NCBI GenBank assembly: GCA_938042065.1
Contig: CALISG010000013.1
Coordinates: forward strand, 1 to 25,162
From: an uncultured Candidatus Saccharibacteria bacterium
GTDB lineage: Bacteria > Patescibacteriota > Saccharimonadia > Saccharimonadales > Saccharimonadaceae
DNA length: 25,162 bases
Direction: 5' to 3'
Positions 14,892-22,544 of this stretch are shown here, piece after piece. The translations under genes were made by a program, and so were the position numbers. The notes beneath the pieces were generated by a model, which worked only from the letters and a program-made list of their open reading frames with translations, made no database searches and was not told the DNA's origin. Numbering within the stretch: position 1 is the stretch's first letter; the number at the start of each line of letters is the position of its first letter.

Positions 14892-15380
14892 GTGAATAAT
14901 GATTTCTTTGACGATGCTGCAATCGAGCAAATAGCCAAAGACCGCTTTGGTGTGTCCTTAGAGGTGAGCACGGTGGTGGCGCGGCGGATTGATTGCGGAC
15001 AAGCTGCTTCGGCAACTTTTTTTCTCTCGGCCAAGAAGCAGTTATACTGCTACATCGAAGGCTCGTCGCAGCTGACGCTGGGCGATATTCGCAAGATGGC
15101 GGTGCGTATGGGCGTGCGGCCCGAGATATTTTTCCCGCCGAAAGGCCAGCCGCAATATTTCGAGGAAATTGCGCGCAATATGTTTGTTAAGGTATATCCG
15201 GGCCGGCGCGATATCAGCCAGGACGACTTGCGTTTCTATCGAACGCTGGTGCCGTATTGTCCGGCGCTTTTCTTGGTTGAGGAAGTCAAAAACGGCACCA
15301 TTTATTGCGCTGACCATGATGCAAGCTCTGGCTGGCGGCCGGCGGCGAAGTTTGTTTATCGGAGGCTCCGAACGAGTTAA
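14892..15380 (+). CDS. Unknown protein (162 aa) joined to the P-type ATPase
   Basis: I do not recognise a family. It is a soluble alpha/beta-looking protein with segments such as FFDDAAIEQIAKDRFGVSLE, LTLGDIRKMAVRMGVRPEIF and YRTLVPYCPALFLVEEV, and an RLRTS end. The frame is open to 14781, but I place the start at GTG 14892, since the TATAAT at 14880-14885 puts the transcript start there. The stop (TAA 15378-15380) touches the ATG of the P-type ATPase, so the two are co-translated and may be functionally linked, for example as a regulator or accessory factor (inference). Confidence 0.7.
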   Translation: MNNDFFDDAAIEQIAKDRFGVSLEVSTVVARRIDCGQAASATFFLSAKKQLYCYIEGSSQLTLGDIRKMAVRMGVRPEIFFPPKGQPQYFEEIARNMFVKVYPGRRDISQDDLRFYRTLVPYCPALFLVEEVKNGTIYCADHDASSGWRPAAKFVYRRLRTS

Positions 15381-17687
15381 ATGCGGGATTATTTAGAGAT
15401 TGTTCACCGTAATTTGATGTCGCCAATTGTCATTGCGATTTTTTTGCTGGCGCTAGCGCTATTGTATGCTGGCGAGCGGCGCGATGCTTGGTTTATATCG
15501 GTAGTGATTACTGTCAATACAGTAATTGGTATTGTTCAGGAAGTTCGCGCCAAGTATGCTCTCAAACAGCTGGAGTTAATGAGCGCGCCGCGAGCACGAT
15601 TAGTCCGCGGCGATGAAGTTGCAGAAGTGATGTACGATGCCTTGCAGGTTGGAGACGAGATTCTGCTCGAGGCTGGCGATGAACTGCCAGCGGACGGCGT
15701 AGTTCTATCAGCTCGCGGATTAGAGGTCAACGAGAGCATGCTGACGGGCGAATCAGCTTCAATTGATAAGAAGAAACATGATGAAGTTTACGCAGCAACC
15801 ACGGTGATAGCGGGCAGTGCGCGAGCGCGAGTAACGGCAGTCGGCGATGCCACCAAGGCGGGTGCAATCAGTGCTACACTCAAGCAGTATACGCCGCGCT
15901 TGACGCCGCTGCAGCAAGCGATTCAGAACGCGATTACTTTCTTGACATATTGCGCGATTGTGTTGTCGCTTCTGGTTTTCGCGCGCTACCGTATTGCTGG
16001 CTTTGAGTCGGTGCGAATCCTCAAAACGATTATCACCAGCGCTATCACCATCGTGCCAGAGGGGTTGCTGCTGGCTAGCTCGCTGCTGCTGGCGTTTGGC
16101 TCGCTAAAGTTGGCCCAGGCCAAAGTCCTGCCGCAAAAATTGTCGGCGATTGAAGCGATGGCGCTGCTTAATATATTATGTACTGACAAAACTGGTACGC
16201 TGACTAGCGACGAGATTACTTTGGAGTGCGTCGAACCCTTTGGCAGTGGTAATGAGCCAGTCAAGCAGTTGGCGGCGATGGTAGCGCACGAGACTAGCGG
16301 CGGTAACGCTACTGGACAAGCAATCATTACTGCACTTGATTTACCTTATGAATATACCGTAGATGATATATTAGCGTTTTCTTCGGCGCGTAAATTTGCT
16401 GGCGTTAGGGCGCGAGTCGATGGCCGGGTTCGGACGCTTATCATGGGTGCGCCGGAATATGTGGCACGGATGGCGCCGCTATCGGCGGCCGAACAGCAAC
16501 AGATTGAGAAGTGGACAGACGATGGTCTGCGAGTGCTGTTGTTGGCGGAGTTTGGCGATAATGATACGCCGCTGAAGTCTCTAAAGCCAGGCAGCGGCCG
16601 GCCGTTGGCGGTAGTTTTGCTGCGTAATTTGCTGCGCGATGGCGTCGTCGATACGGTTGCGTTTTTGCAGCGCCAAGGTGTGAATATTCGCGTTATCAGC
16701 GGCGATAATCCGCGGACGGTTCAGTATGTGGCGCGCGCTGCTGGAATTAACAATCCTGACACGGCGATTACTGGCGCCGAACTGGTAGAGCTTGACGAGC
16801 CGGCATTTGCTACAGCTGCCGACCAGCATACGATTTTTGCGCGCGTTTTACCAGAACAAAAGGAACGTCTAATCGCCCACTTCTCGCAGCAAAACCATCA
16901 ATTTACTGGTATGGTTGGCGATGGCGTCAATGATGCTCTAGCGCTCAAGAAAGCCGATCTGGGCGTAGCCATGTATGCCGGGGCGCCAGCTAGCCGGCGG
17001 GTAGCGGATATTATTTTGCTTAATAATTCGTTTAATTCGTTGCCGCTGGGTATGCGTTTGGGGAATCAAATCATGCAAGCGATCGAGGTAATCGCAACGC
17101 TGTTCTTCCATAAAATTATTTACGGTTTGGTGCTGCTGGCGGTAACGCTAGTGCTGGGCGTGATACACCCGTATGCGCCGCGTCACATTACTTTTTTGAA
17201 TATTTTCTTGGTGACGATGCCGACGATTATGTGGACTCTCTTCCCGCCGCGGTCGCATCATCGAATTAACCCGCACAATTTTTGGCGCGATACGCTGGGC
17301 GCGGTGACGCCAATTGCGCTGGTGTCGGGTGCGGCGGTATCGATAACGTACTTGATGCTGCGCGCTATGCAGCCGCACGACCAGGATACGGTATCGACGA
17401 TGACGGTGCTAGTAGCAACGTTTTTTGGCGTATATTTGGTATTTTTGGTGGGGCCGATGTTGGGCGTGGTGCTGGATCGGCGTGCCAAGACAGCGCGAAT
17501 GCTGTATATAGCGGCAGCGTTGCTGGTAGCGTCGACTAGCTTTGCTGTACCGCTGTTACGCCGATTCTTTGACTTCACGATACCGACTTTAGCAATGATT
17601 GGCCCAGTGGCTGGCGTGGTGGTAATTGCCGCCCTGTTGCAATGGCATCTGGCCCGCCGCGCTGGCAAAATCTATCAGAATAGATAG
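15381..17687 (+). CDS. P-type cation-transporting ATPase, CtpE-like
   Basis: A 768-residue membrane pump. The N-terminal membrane helices begin at once (NLMSPIVIAIFLLALALLYA). Actuator motif TGES (in NESMLTGESASI), the membrane-4 motif IVPEGLLLASSLLLAFG, the phosphorylation motif CTDKTGTLT, and the hinge MVGDGVNDALALKKADLGVA are present, with the last membrane helices at the C-terminus. The PEGL without a following Pro, together with VLPQKLSAIEAMALLNILC before DKTGT, resembles the mycobacterial CtpE group, associated with Ca2+ uptake; the ion here is not proven. No N-terminal metal-binding domain is present. It directly follows the unknown gene with no gap. Confidence 0.9.
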   Translation: MRDYLEIVHRNLMSPIVIAIFLLALALLYAGERRDAWFISVVITVNTVIGIVQEVRAKYALKQLELMSAPRARLVRGDEVAEVMYDALQVGDEILLEAGDELPADGVVLSARGLEVNESMLTGESASIDKKKHDEVYAATTVIAGSARARVTAVGDATKAGAISATLKQYTPRLTPLQQAIQNAITFLTYCAIVLSLLVFARYRIAGFESVRILKTIITSAITIVPEGLLLASSLLLAFGSLKLAQAKVLPQKLSAIEAMALLNILCTDKTGTLTSDEITLECVEPFGSGNEPVKQLAAMVAHETSGGNATGQAIITALDLPYEYTVDDILAFSSARKFAGVRARVDGRVRTLIMGAPEYVARMAPLSAAEQQQIEKWTDDGLRVLLLAEFGDNDTPLKSLKPGSGRPLAVVLLRNLLRDGVVDTVAFLQRQGVNIRVISGDNPRTVQYVARAAGINNPDTAITGAELVELDEPAFATAADQHTIFARVLPEQKERLIAHFSQQNHQFTGMVGDGVNDALALKKADLGVAMYAGAPASRRVADIILLNNSFNSLPLGMRLGNQIMQAIEVIATLFFHKIIYGLVLLAVTLVLGVIHPYAPRHITFLNIFLVTMPTIMWTLFPPRSHHRINPHNFWRDTLGAVTPIALVSGAAVSITYLMLRAMQPHDQDTVSTMTVLVATFFGVYLVFLVGPMLGVVLDRRAKTARMLYIAAALLVASTSFAVPLLRRFFDFTIPTLAMIGPVAGVVVIAALLQWHLARRAGKIYQNR

Positions 17688-17767
17688 AAGTTAATAAATA
17701 AAAACGCTCTTGAAAGTTTTCTGTGTGTTATCACTTTTTCATGTCTCAATAATCAGTAGAATGCAAT

Positions 17768-18559
17768 CTAAAAATTATGTTCAGTAAAAACCATAGGATA
17801 CTCACCTGGTTGACGGTCTAGTTTTGCTAATTCATAGCTTCGTATTGATGTTATAAGTGAGCTTGTTGCAATTGCACAATAGGCAAACTCATCTTTATTA
17901 CAATCAATATCAATCTTGTCTAGTAGGCGGCTAGTGGTGATGTAAGGCTTTGTGTTAATTGAATTTGCTCTATTGAGTAGTTCGTGAACATCCCAATAGA
18001 TTGGTCCTCTGTGCTCACTCATCCATACAGACCCAACCCATGATTGTACTGATTCAATTGCAGCTTTTTCTATAGCGACATATTCATCGGTGTCACATCC
18101 GCCGCCGAGTACTGCGAAAGGATAACTAGCTGTATTAGAAAGTATTGAATATGCTACCGTTTTTTCTGAGGAGCTAGACGGTGCTAAACCAATTGAAAAA
18201 GAAAAATCTCTAGGAGTATCAATACCGACATTTTCCAGAAGCTGTTTAGATTCTGAGGTAGTAAGTATATAAACAGGCTGTCTTCTATATGTCCACCAAG
18301 ACGCTAAAGACACTCTTTCAACTGTTTCTGTTATAGCATTTTCTTTAGCTTTTGTCTGTTCTATGTGAGCTGCAGAGGCTATAGCCGCTATCCCCATATC
18401 ACGCAACTTAGACAGAGTTCTATTCTCATAGCGTTCCATTTCGGTGTGTAGTTGCATCTCTTCTAGATCTGTGCCCGTTGAGCAAGGACGAAACGTATCG
18501 CTCTCTGATAAACGAAGTGTTTTTATACCAGAAAAAGGTGTTTGAATAATATCGTACAT
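17768..18559 (-). CDS. Minimal YcaO-like protein
   Basis: YcaO proteins use ATP to activate backbone amides, making azolines or thioamides in ribosomal peptides or proteins. At 263 residues this one is short for the family (often ~400). Seen in the sequence are KAKENAITETVERVSLASWW, giving ExxER at E78-E81-R82, and YPFAVLGGGCDTDEYVAIEK followed by AAIESVQSW, giving the second ATP/Mg site E164...E169xxQ172. Both match YcaO ATP-binding motifs in order and in setting. A proline-rich cyclodehydratase C-terminus is not present, and no E1-like partner or obvious precursor peptide lies nearby. There is no Shine-Dalgarno; the start at 18559 is 9 bp after a strong hairpin. A divergent relative with another role is possible. 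Confidence 0.6.
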   Translation of the reverse strand: MYDIIQTPFSGIKTLRLSESDTFRPCSTGTDLEEMQLHTEMERYENRTLSKLRDMGIAAIASAAHIEQTKAKENAITETVERVSLASWWTYRRQPVYILTTSESKQLLENVGIDTPRDFSFSIGLAPSSSSEKTVAYSILSNTASYPFAVLGGGCDTDEYVAIEKAAIESVQSWVGSVWMSEHRGPIYWDVHELLNRANSINTKPYITTSRLLDKIDIDCNKDEFAYCAIATSSLITSIRSYELAKLDRQPGEYPMVFTEHNF

Positions 18560-18568
18560 AGTTGAGTG

Positions 18569-18605
18569 GCGACCTCGGCGAGAAGATATATCTCGCCGAG
18601 GTCGC
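18569..18605. repeat. 15-bp perfect inverted repeat between two cistrons
   Basis: GCGACCTCGGCGAGA (18569-18583) and its exact complement (18591-18605) flank a 7-base loop. It lies between the stop of the GC-rich gene (18616) and the YcaO start (18559). No T-tract follows on either strand, so a classical intrinsic terminator is unlikely. mRNA-end protection, partial termination or control of YcaO translation are possible roles. Confidence 0.75.
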
Positions 18606-18615
18606 GTTGGCCTTA

Positions 18616-19143
18616 CTAGGCCGTGATACCGACCGACGCAAAGGTTCGGGCGAACCCAGACTGCCAGGCGGTGGTCGCGTTGATAGCCAGCAGCGCCTTG
18701 GTGAAGCTCTCGGTCAGCGCCGAGTTACGCCACAGAGACTGCTGCAACGATCCCTTGACGCTCATGGCCATGAGCTCCATCTTGGCGATCTGCACCCTGT
18801 TCGTGGCGATAACCAGGAGCTCCTGCTGGTCCTTGAAGGAGACGCTCTTGTCAGAGATCATCGCCCACATGGAAGCCACACTGCCCAGATTGGTCATGGC
18901 CTCACCGAGCATGTTCTCCGAAGCCTCGAGCTTCTCGATAGCGTCGGAGACCTTGGAGACCTTGCCGGTCCCGCTCAGCACGGCCTTCTCGATTGCCACG
19001 TTGGCAGCGAAGAAGCTAGCCGATCCGCTGAACAGGGCGTGGCAGTAGCGCGCCAGCCTATCGGTGTAGGTAGCGAGGAGCTCCTTGGAGATCTCCTCGC
19101 GCTCGCCCTCCCTGAAGGGAGGAGGGCAGTTGATGCCACCCAT
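18616..19143 (-). CDS. GC-rich helical protein of unknown function (175 aa)
   Basis: I do not recognise a family. The protein appears largely helical (ANVAIEKAVLSGTG, SDAIEKLEASENMLGEAMTN, TNRVQIAKMELMAMSVKG) with no signal peptide and two cysteines near the N-terminus (C6 and C34). Codon choice is striking: no GAA and no AAA from 19143 onward, only GAG and AAG, unlike the AT-leaning ABC-F gene beside it. ATG 19143 is preferred over ATG 19158 because AAAGGA lies 6 bp upstream and the 5 extra codons contain the only AAA. A consensus promoter drives it. The profile suggests strong expression and/or recent acquisition. The GC-rich antisense frame (18562-19173) is taken as a shadow. Confidence 0.75.
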   Translation of the reverse strand: MGGINCPPPFREGEREEISKELLATYTDRLARYCHALFSGSASFFAANVAIEKAVLSGTGKVSKVSDAIEKLEASENMLGEAMTNLGSVASMWAMISDKSVSFKDQQELLVIATNRVQIAKMELMAMSVKGSLQQSLWRNSALTESFTKALLAINATTAWQSGFARTFASVGITA

Positions 19144-19203
19144 GGTTTGTCCTTTCATGACGAAGACGGGTAGTCTTACAGAGGAACTTCCCCTGTTGTT
19201 TAG

Positions 19204-19233
19204 ATATTAGCAAAAAAAAAGCGGTTCTGTCAA
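19204..19233 (-). promoter_or_regulatory. Strong promoter with a T9 tract in its spacer
   Basis: A consensus TTGACA (19228-19233 on the minus strand), an 18-bp spacer containing nine consecutive T (19212-19220) and TAATAT (19204-19209). The predicted start is near 19197, leaving a ~54-nt leader with the SD AAAGGA. It begins just 6 bp after the ABC-F stop codon. Confidence 0.75.
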
Positions 19234-19239
19234 GGCTTT

Positions 19240-20847
19240 CTATATTTTAATTTTCTTTGTTATTCCAATGTTTTCAACAAAGTCTCGATCGTGAGATACT
19301 ACTACCACACCTCCTCTATATCGATTTAGCGCTAGCTCGAGCGCTTCAATTGTAGGAATGTCAAGATTGTTTGTTGGCTCATCAAGGATAATAAGGTCAG
19401 GTGAGCTTGTTGACATTGCTGCTAATAGAACTTTAGCTCGTTCGCCACCACTTAGATCAGCTGCTCTTGTCGAAGAGATTGTTCGTTTATCTAAACCAAA
19501 ACGAATCAAAGTATTAATTGCATCATGCAATTCAAGCTCTGGCGATAAATGTCGTAGATTATCTAATGGCGAGCTGTTTTCGAGCGGCAAGGTTTGCGAC
19601 TGATTCATGTAGATTGTTTTTACATTCTCATTCTTAATCACTTCTCCAGAACGATACGATAATGAGTTGTCCATGATTAAATTTAGCAGCGAGGACTTGC
19701 CTGAGCCATTTTCTCCCTGAATCAGTATCCTGTCGCTAGGACGTACATTAAAGGTGACAGGGCCGATTATTTTTTTTCCATCGTGTGAAATACTCAAGGA
19801 GCGTACAGAGACAAGACTGCATTTTTTGGAGGAAACTTCATCAAAAGTAAATTTAATAGCAATTTCGTCTTCCACTCTTTCTGGTTCATCTAACTGCTGC
19901 AAGCGAGACTCTGCGCCGCTGGATGCGCTAGCCAAGTTTGATGATGCTCGTTCCTTACGAAAATGCTCGTTTAATTTATCACCGTCAGATTTTTTGCGAT
20001 TGGACCCAGCCGAGTTTGCGCGAATCTTGGCATCTCGTGCAACACGGCGCAACCGCTTTTTTTCTTTCTCGTATTGTTCGTAGCGGTTAATCATTGCCTG
20101 ACGATCTTTGGCTCTTGCTTTAATATATTCGTCATAGCCAAGGTTATATTTATTTATGCCTTTGTTGCCAACTAGCTCTATGATTTGTTTTGTAGCGTTT
20201 CTTAAAAACCGCCGATCATGCGATACGATCAGAAATGAAACTGGTGAGTTGCTAATAAAGTCTTCGAGTAGGGCCACTCCGTTATCGTCAAGATTATTTG
20301 TTGGCTCGTCAAGTAAAATCAGATCATAGCGGGATGCAAAAATTGCCGCTAAAGCTATCCGAGTGCGTTGTCCGCCGGAAAACGTATCGAGACGTCTTTC
20401 TGGATTAATGTCGCACAAAGTAGCTCGTGACAAAGCTTTTTTGATTGTTGCATCAAAATTTGCAACCTCAAATTTCTCGTATTGCTCTAGAGCTTTATTA
20501 TAATTTAACAGTGTATTCTCGCTAGTGTCTTGTGCTAGCCGTTCGCATTGAGCGGCAAACTCTTCTCTGGCTGATTTAACGCCGGTTACTTCTTCAATAA
20601 AGCTATAGACTGTTTTGTCAAGCCATTTGTTTAGGTTTTGCGGCAAAATTCCAATTTTCTCGCCACTCAAAATAACATTACCGAAGGTAGGCTTAAGATC
20701 TCCATTAATGATTTTTAGTAAAGTAGTTTTACCTACTCCATTTGGACCAACTAATCCAATTTTGTCGCCTGCGTTGATAGTAAAACTCACATTACGAAAT
20801 AACTCTCGGTTACCTGTTTCGTAAGATATTCTTTTAAGATCAACCAT
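19240..20847 (-). CDS. ABC-F family ATPase
   Basis: A soluble protein with two ABC domains and no membrane segments, 535 residues from ATG 20847. Domain 1 has GPNGVGKTTLL, FSGGQRTRIALA and LILLDEPTNNLD. Domain 2 has GENGSGKSSLL, LSGGERAKVLLAA and LIILDEPTNNLD, and each Walker B is followed by SHD. The charged ~80-residue linker (YEQYEKEKKRLRRVARDAKI and on) is the segment that enters the ribosome tRNA site in this family. Members either help translation or protect the ribosome from antibiotics; which applies is not visible. I choose ATG 20847 since TATAAT ends 6 bp before it; the frame is open to 20922. It lies just after the ribosomal operon. Confidence 0.92.
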   Translation of the reverse strand: MVDLKRISYETGNRELFRNVSFTINAGDKIGLVGPNGVGKTTLLKIINGDLKPTFGNVILSGEKIGILPQNLNKWLDKTVYSFIEEVTGVKSAREEFAAQCERLAQDTSENTLLNYNKALEQYEKFEVANFDATIKKALSRATLCDINPERRLDTFSGGQRTRIALAAIFASRYDLILLDEPTNNLDDNGVALLEDFISNSPVSFLIVSHDRRFLRNATKQIIELVGNKGINKYNLGYDEYIKARAKDRQAMINRYEQYEKEKKRLRRVARDAKIRANSAGSNRKKSDGDKLNEHFRKERASSNLASASSGAESRLQQLDEPERVEDEIAIKFTFDEVSSKKCSLVSVRSLSISHDGKKIIGPVTFNVRPSDRILIQGENGSGKSSLLNLIMDNSLSYRSGEVIKNENVKTIYMNQSQTLPLENSSPLDNLRHLSPELELHDAINTLIRFGLDKRTISSTRAADLSGGERAKVLLAAMSTSSPDLIILDEPTNNLDIPTIEALELALNRYRGGVVVVSHDRDFVENIGITKKIKI

Positions 20848-20853
20848 ATACTC

Positions 20854-20859
20854 ATTATA
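20854..20859 (-). promoter_or_regulatory. -10 box of the ABC-F gene
   Basis: A perfect TATAAT on the minus strand, 6 bp before ATG 20847, predicting a leaderless mRNA. Confidence 0.55.
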
Positions 20860-20902
20860 TAATGATTTCATCATCAGAGTTAAGATCTGCGTATTATTAC
20901 GT

Positions 20903-20945
20903 AATATAAAACGAGCATCCATGATAAGGATGCTCGTTTTATATT
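20903..20945. terminator. Strong hairpin ending the ribosomal protein operon
   Basis: A perfect 18-bp stem (20903-20920 with 20928-20945, loop 7) with A4/T4 runs at the base. The core is CGAGCATCC/GGATGCTCG. It starts 12 bp after the rpsH stop and can act in both directions. Confidence 0.8.
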
Positions 20946-20956
20946 TAGGGTTGTGG

Positions 20957-21358
20957 CTAGTAAACCTTCAGCAATACTTCGCCGCCAAGCTTACTCTTGA
21001 CAGCCTCGGCACCGGTCATGACACCTTTGCTGGTGCTGACTAGGACGATGCCGCGGCCTTGCTTGACCTTCGGAATGTCAGCGCTAGAGACGTAGACGCG
21101 GCGACCTGGTTTAGAGACGCGCGCTAGCTCGGTAAAAGCTGCGTTCTCGCCATTGTTATTGATGGTGATGACGAGCGTACCGCGCGGCTTGCCGTCCTCG
21201 AGCTTGACATCGGCCAAGTAGTGATTCTTGACCAATTGCTCGGCGACGATTTTCTTGAGCTTGCTAGTAGGTACGCGCACTTCAGTTTTACCGACTAGTG
21301 CGGCATTGCGGATGCGGGTCAGGAGATCCGCGATTGGGTCAGTAGATTGTAAACTCAT
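20957..21358 (-). CDS. rpsH: 30S ribosomal protein S8
   Basis: A 133-residue small-subunit protein that binds the 16S rRNA central domain. It has the start DPIADLLTRIRNA, the PTSKLKK region and the C-terminal signature VSTSKGVMTGAEA with RGIVLVS. AGGAG precedes ATG 21358. It is the last gene of the operon here; rplF, rplR, rpsE and others that normally follow are absent. Confidence 0.97.
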   Translation of the reverse strand: MSLQSTDPIADLLTRIRNAALVGKTEVRVPTSKLKKIVAEQLVKNHYLADVKLEDGKPRGTLVITINNNGENAAFTELARVSKPGRRVYVSSADIPKVKQGRGIVLVSTSKGVMTGAEAVKSKLGGEVLLKVY

Positions 21359-21376
21359 ATCTTTTTCTCCTTTCCT

Positions 21377-21643
21377 TTACCAACTACTCTTTGTGATGCC
21401 TGGGATATTACCTTTGCTGGCTTCTTCACGGAAGCGAATGCGGCTCATGCCGAAGCGACGCATATAGCCGCGCGGACGGCCATCGGACATATCGCGAAAT
21501 TTGCGCCGGGTTGGGCTAGAGTTGCGCGGTAATTTCTGTAAAGCATCAGGGTCGGTAGCTTTCAGAGCGGCGCGTTTAGCGGCAAACTTCTTGATCAGTT
21601 TCAAGCGTTTTTTGTCGCGGGCGATCATAGATTTTTTCGCCAT
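21377..21643 (-). CDS. rpsN: 30S ribosomal protein S14, zinc-free type
   Basis: An 88-residue protein of the head of the small subunit. It ends with the family signature GRPRGYMRRFGMSRIRFREE. The CxxC zinc pairs of the short type are absent, so this is the longer zinc-independent form. AGGAGG precedes ATG 21643, which overlaps the rplE stop in TAATG. Confidence 0.97.
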   Translation of the reverse strand: MAKKSMIARDKKRLKLIKKFAAKRAALKATDPDALQKLPRNSSPTRRKFRDMSDGRPRGYMRRFGMSRIRFREEASKGNIPGITKSSW

Positions 21644-22224
21644 TATTTGTCCTCCTTTTCAAATGGTAGGCCAAATTTCTCGAGCAATGCGCGCGAATTT
21701 TCCTTGCTACCGTTTTTAATTACGAACGTTACTTGCAGGCCGTGTACTAACTGAGTTTCTTCAAATGTCAATTCTGGAAAGATCGACTGGTCGGTGATAC
21801 CGAGATTATAGTTGCCGCTTTTGTCAAATTTGCTACCGACGCCGTGGAAGTCGCGAACACGCGGCAAGCTAACGTTGACTAGGCGGTCAAGAAACTCGTA
21901 CATGCGAACACCGCGCAAAGTTACCATCACGCCGATTGGCGAGCCCATGCCTTTGCGAATCTTGAACGTAGCAATTGACTTTTTGGCTAGGCGTTCGACT
22001 GGCGCTTGGCCGGTGATGCGCGTTAAGGTATTTTTGACTGCGGCAAGCATGCGCTTGTCGTCTTTACTTTTGCCGGTACCGACACTCACGACGATTTTCT
22101 CGAGGCTAGGAACCTGGTTCACATTGTCGAGATTCAATTCGGCCTGTAGTTCCTTGAGGTATGTTTCTTTGTACAAGGCTTTCAGGCGAGGAGTGTAAAC
22201 GGCTGATTGTTTAGCTTCTGCCAT
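21643..22224 (-). CDS. rplE: 50S ribosomal protein L5
   Basis: A 193-residue protein binding 5S rRNA and P-site tRNA. Landmarks are VPSLEKIVVSVGTGKSKDD, ITGQAPVERLAKKSIATFK, IRKGMGSPIGVMVTLRG and FLDRLVNVSLPRVRDFHGV. AAGGAG precedes ATG 22224, which overlaps the rplX stop. Confidence 0.98.
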   Translation of the reverse strand: MAEAKQSAVYTPRLKALYKETYLKELQAELNLDNVNQVPSLEKIVVSVGTGKSKDDKRMLAAVKNTLTRITGQAPVERLAKKSIATFKIRKGMGSPIGVMVTLRGVRMYEFLDRLVNVSLPRVRDFHGVGSKFDKSGNYNLGITDQSIFPELTFEETQLVHGLQVTFVIKNGSKENSRALLEKFGLPFEKEDK

Positions 22225-22544
22225 TATTTAATCTCCTTATTATTAAGTTGGCGGGCGACGCGGACTTTAGCGCCGTCTTTAGTTGAGTAGCCAACACGGC
22301 TAGTTTGAGCAGATTTTTCGTCGACGACGAGCGCCAGTTTACTTAAGTCAACTGGTACTTGAATATCCTTTTTACCGCCGCGCGGATTGAGCTGGCTAGG
22401 CTTGATGTGGCGAGTCTTGACGCCGACACCTTCAACTAACGCTGCATTTTGCTGCGGCAAGACGGCTAATACTTTACCGGTCGTGCCTTTGTTGGCGCCA
22501 GCGATGATTTTGACAGTATCATCTTTATGAATACGCTGAGTCAT
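22224..22544 (-). CDS. rplX: 50S ribosomal protein L24
   Basis: A 106-residue assembly protein at the tunnel exit. It has the KOW motif DDTVKIIAGANKGTTGKVLA and the following VEGVGVKTRHIKPS segment. GGAGGT precedes ATG 22544; it overlaps the rplN stop in TAATG. Confidence 0.97.
   Translation of the reverse strand: MTQRIHKDDTVKIIAGANKGTTGKVLAVLPQQNAALVEGVGVKTRHIKPSQLNPRGGKKDIQVPVDLSKLALVVDEKSAQTSRVGYSTKDGAKVRVARQLNNKEIK

Noticed and set aside
17671..17720. Short hairpins after the P-type ATPase (CTATC/GATAG and AAAAC/GTTTT)
   Set aside because: Stems are only 5 bp, AT-rich and lack a clear following T-tract, so they do not support a terminator call.
18562..19173. Long plus-strand open frame (203 codons) opposite the GC-rich gene
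   Set aside because: Its Leu/Gly/Arg/His-rich composition is typical of an antisense shadow of GC-rich codons; the minus strand has the promoter, ribosome site and sensible composition.
20848..20922. 25-residue longer N-terminus for the ABC-F protein
   Set aside because: The extra residues overlap the -10 box and approach the terminator, and ABC-F proteins start close to the first ABC domain.
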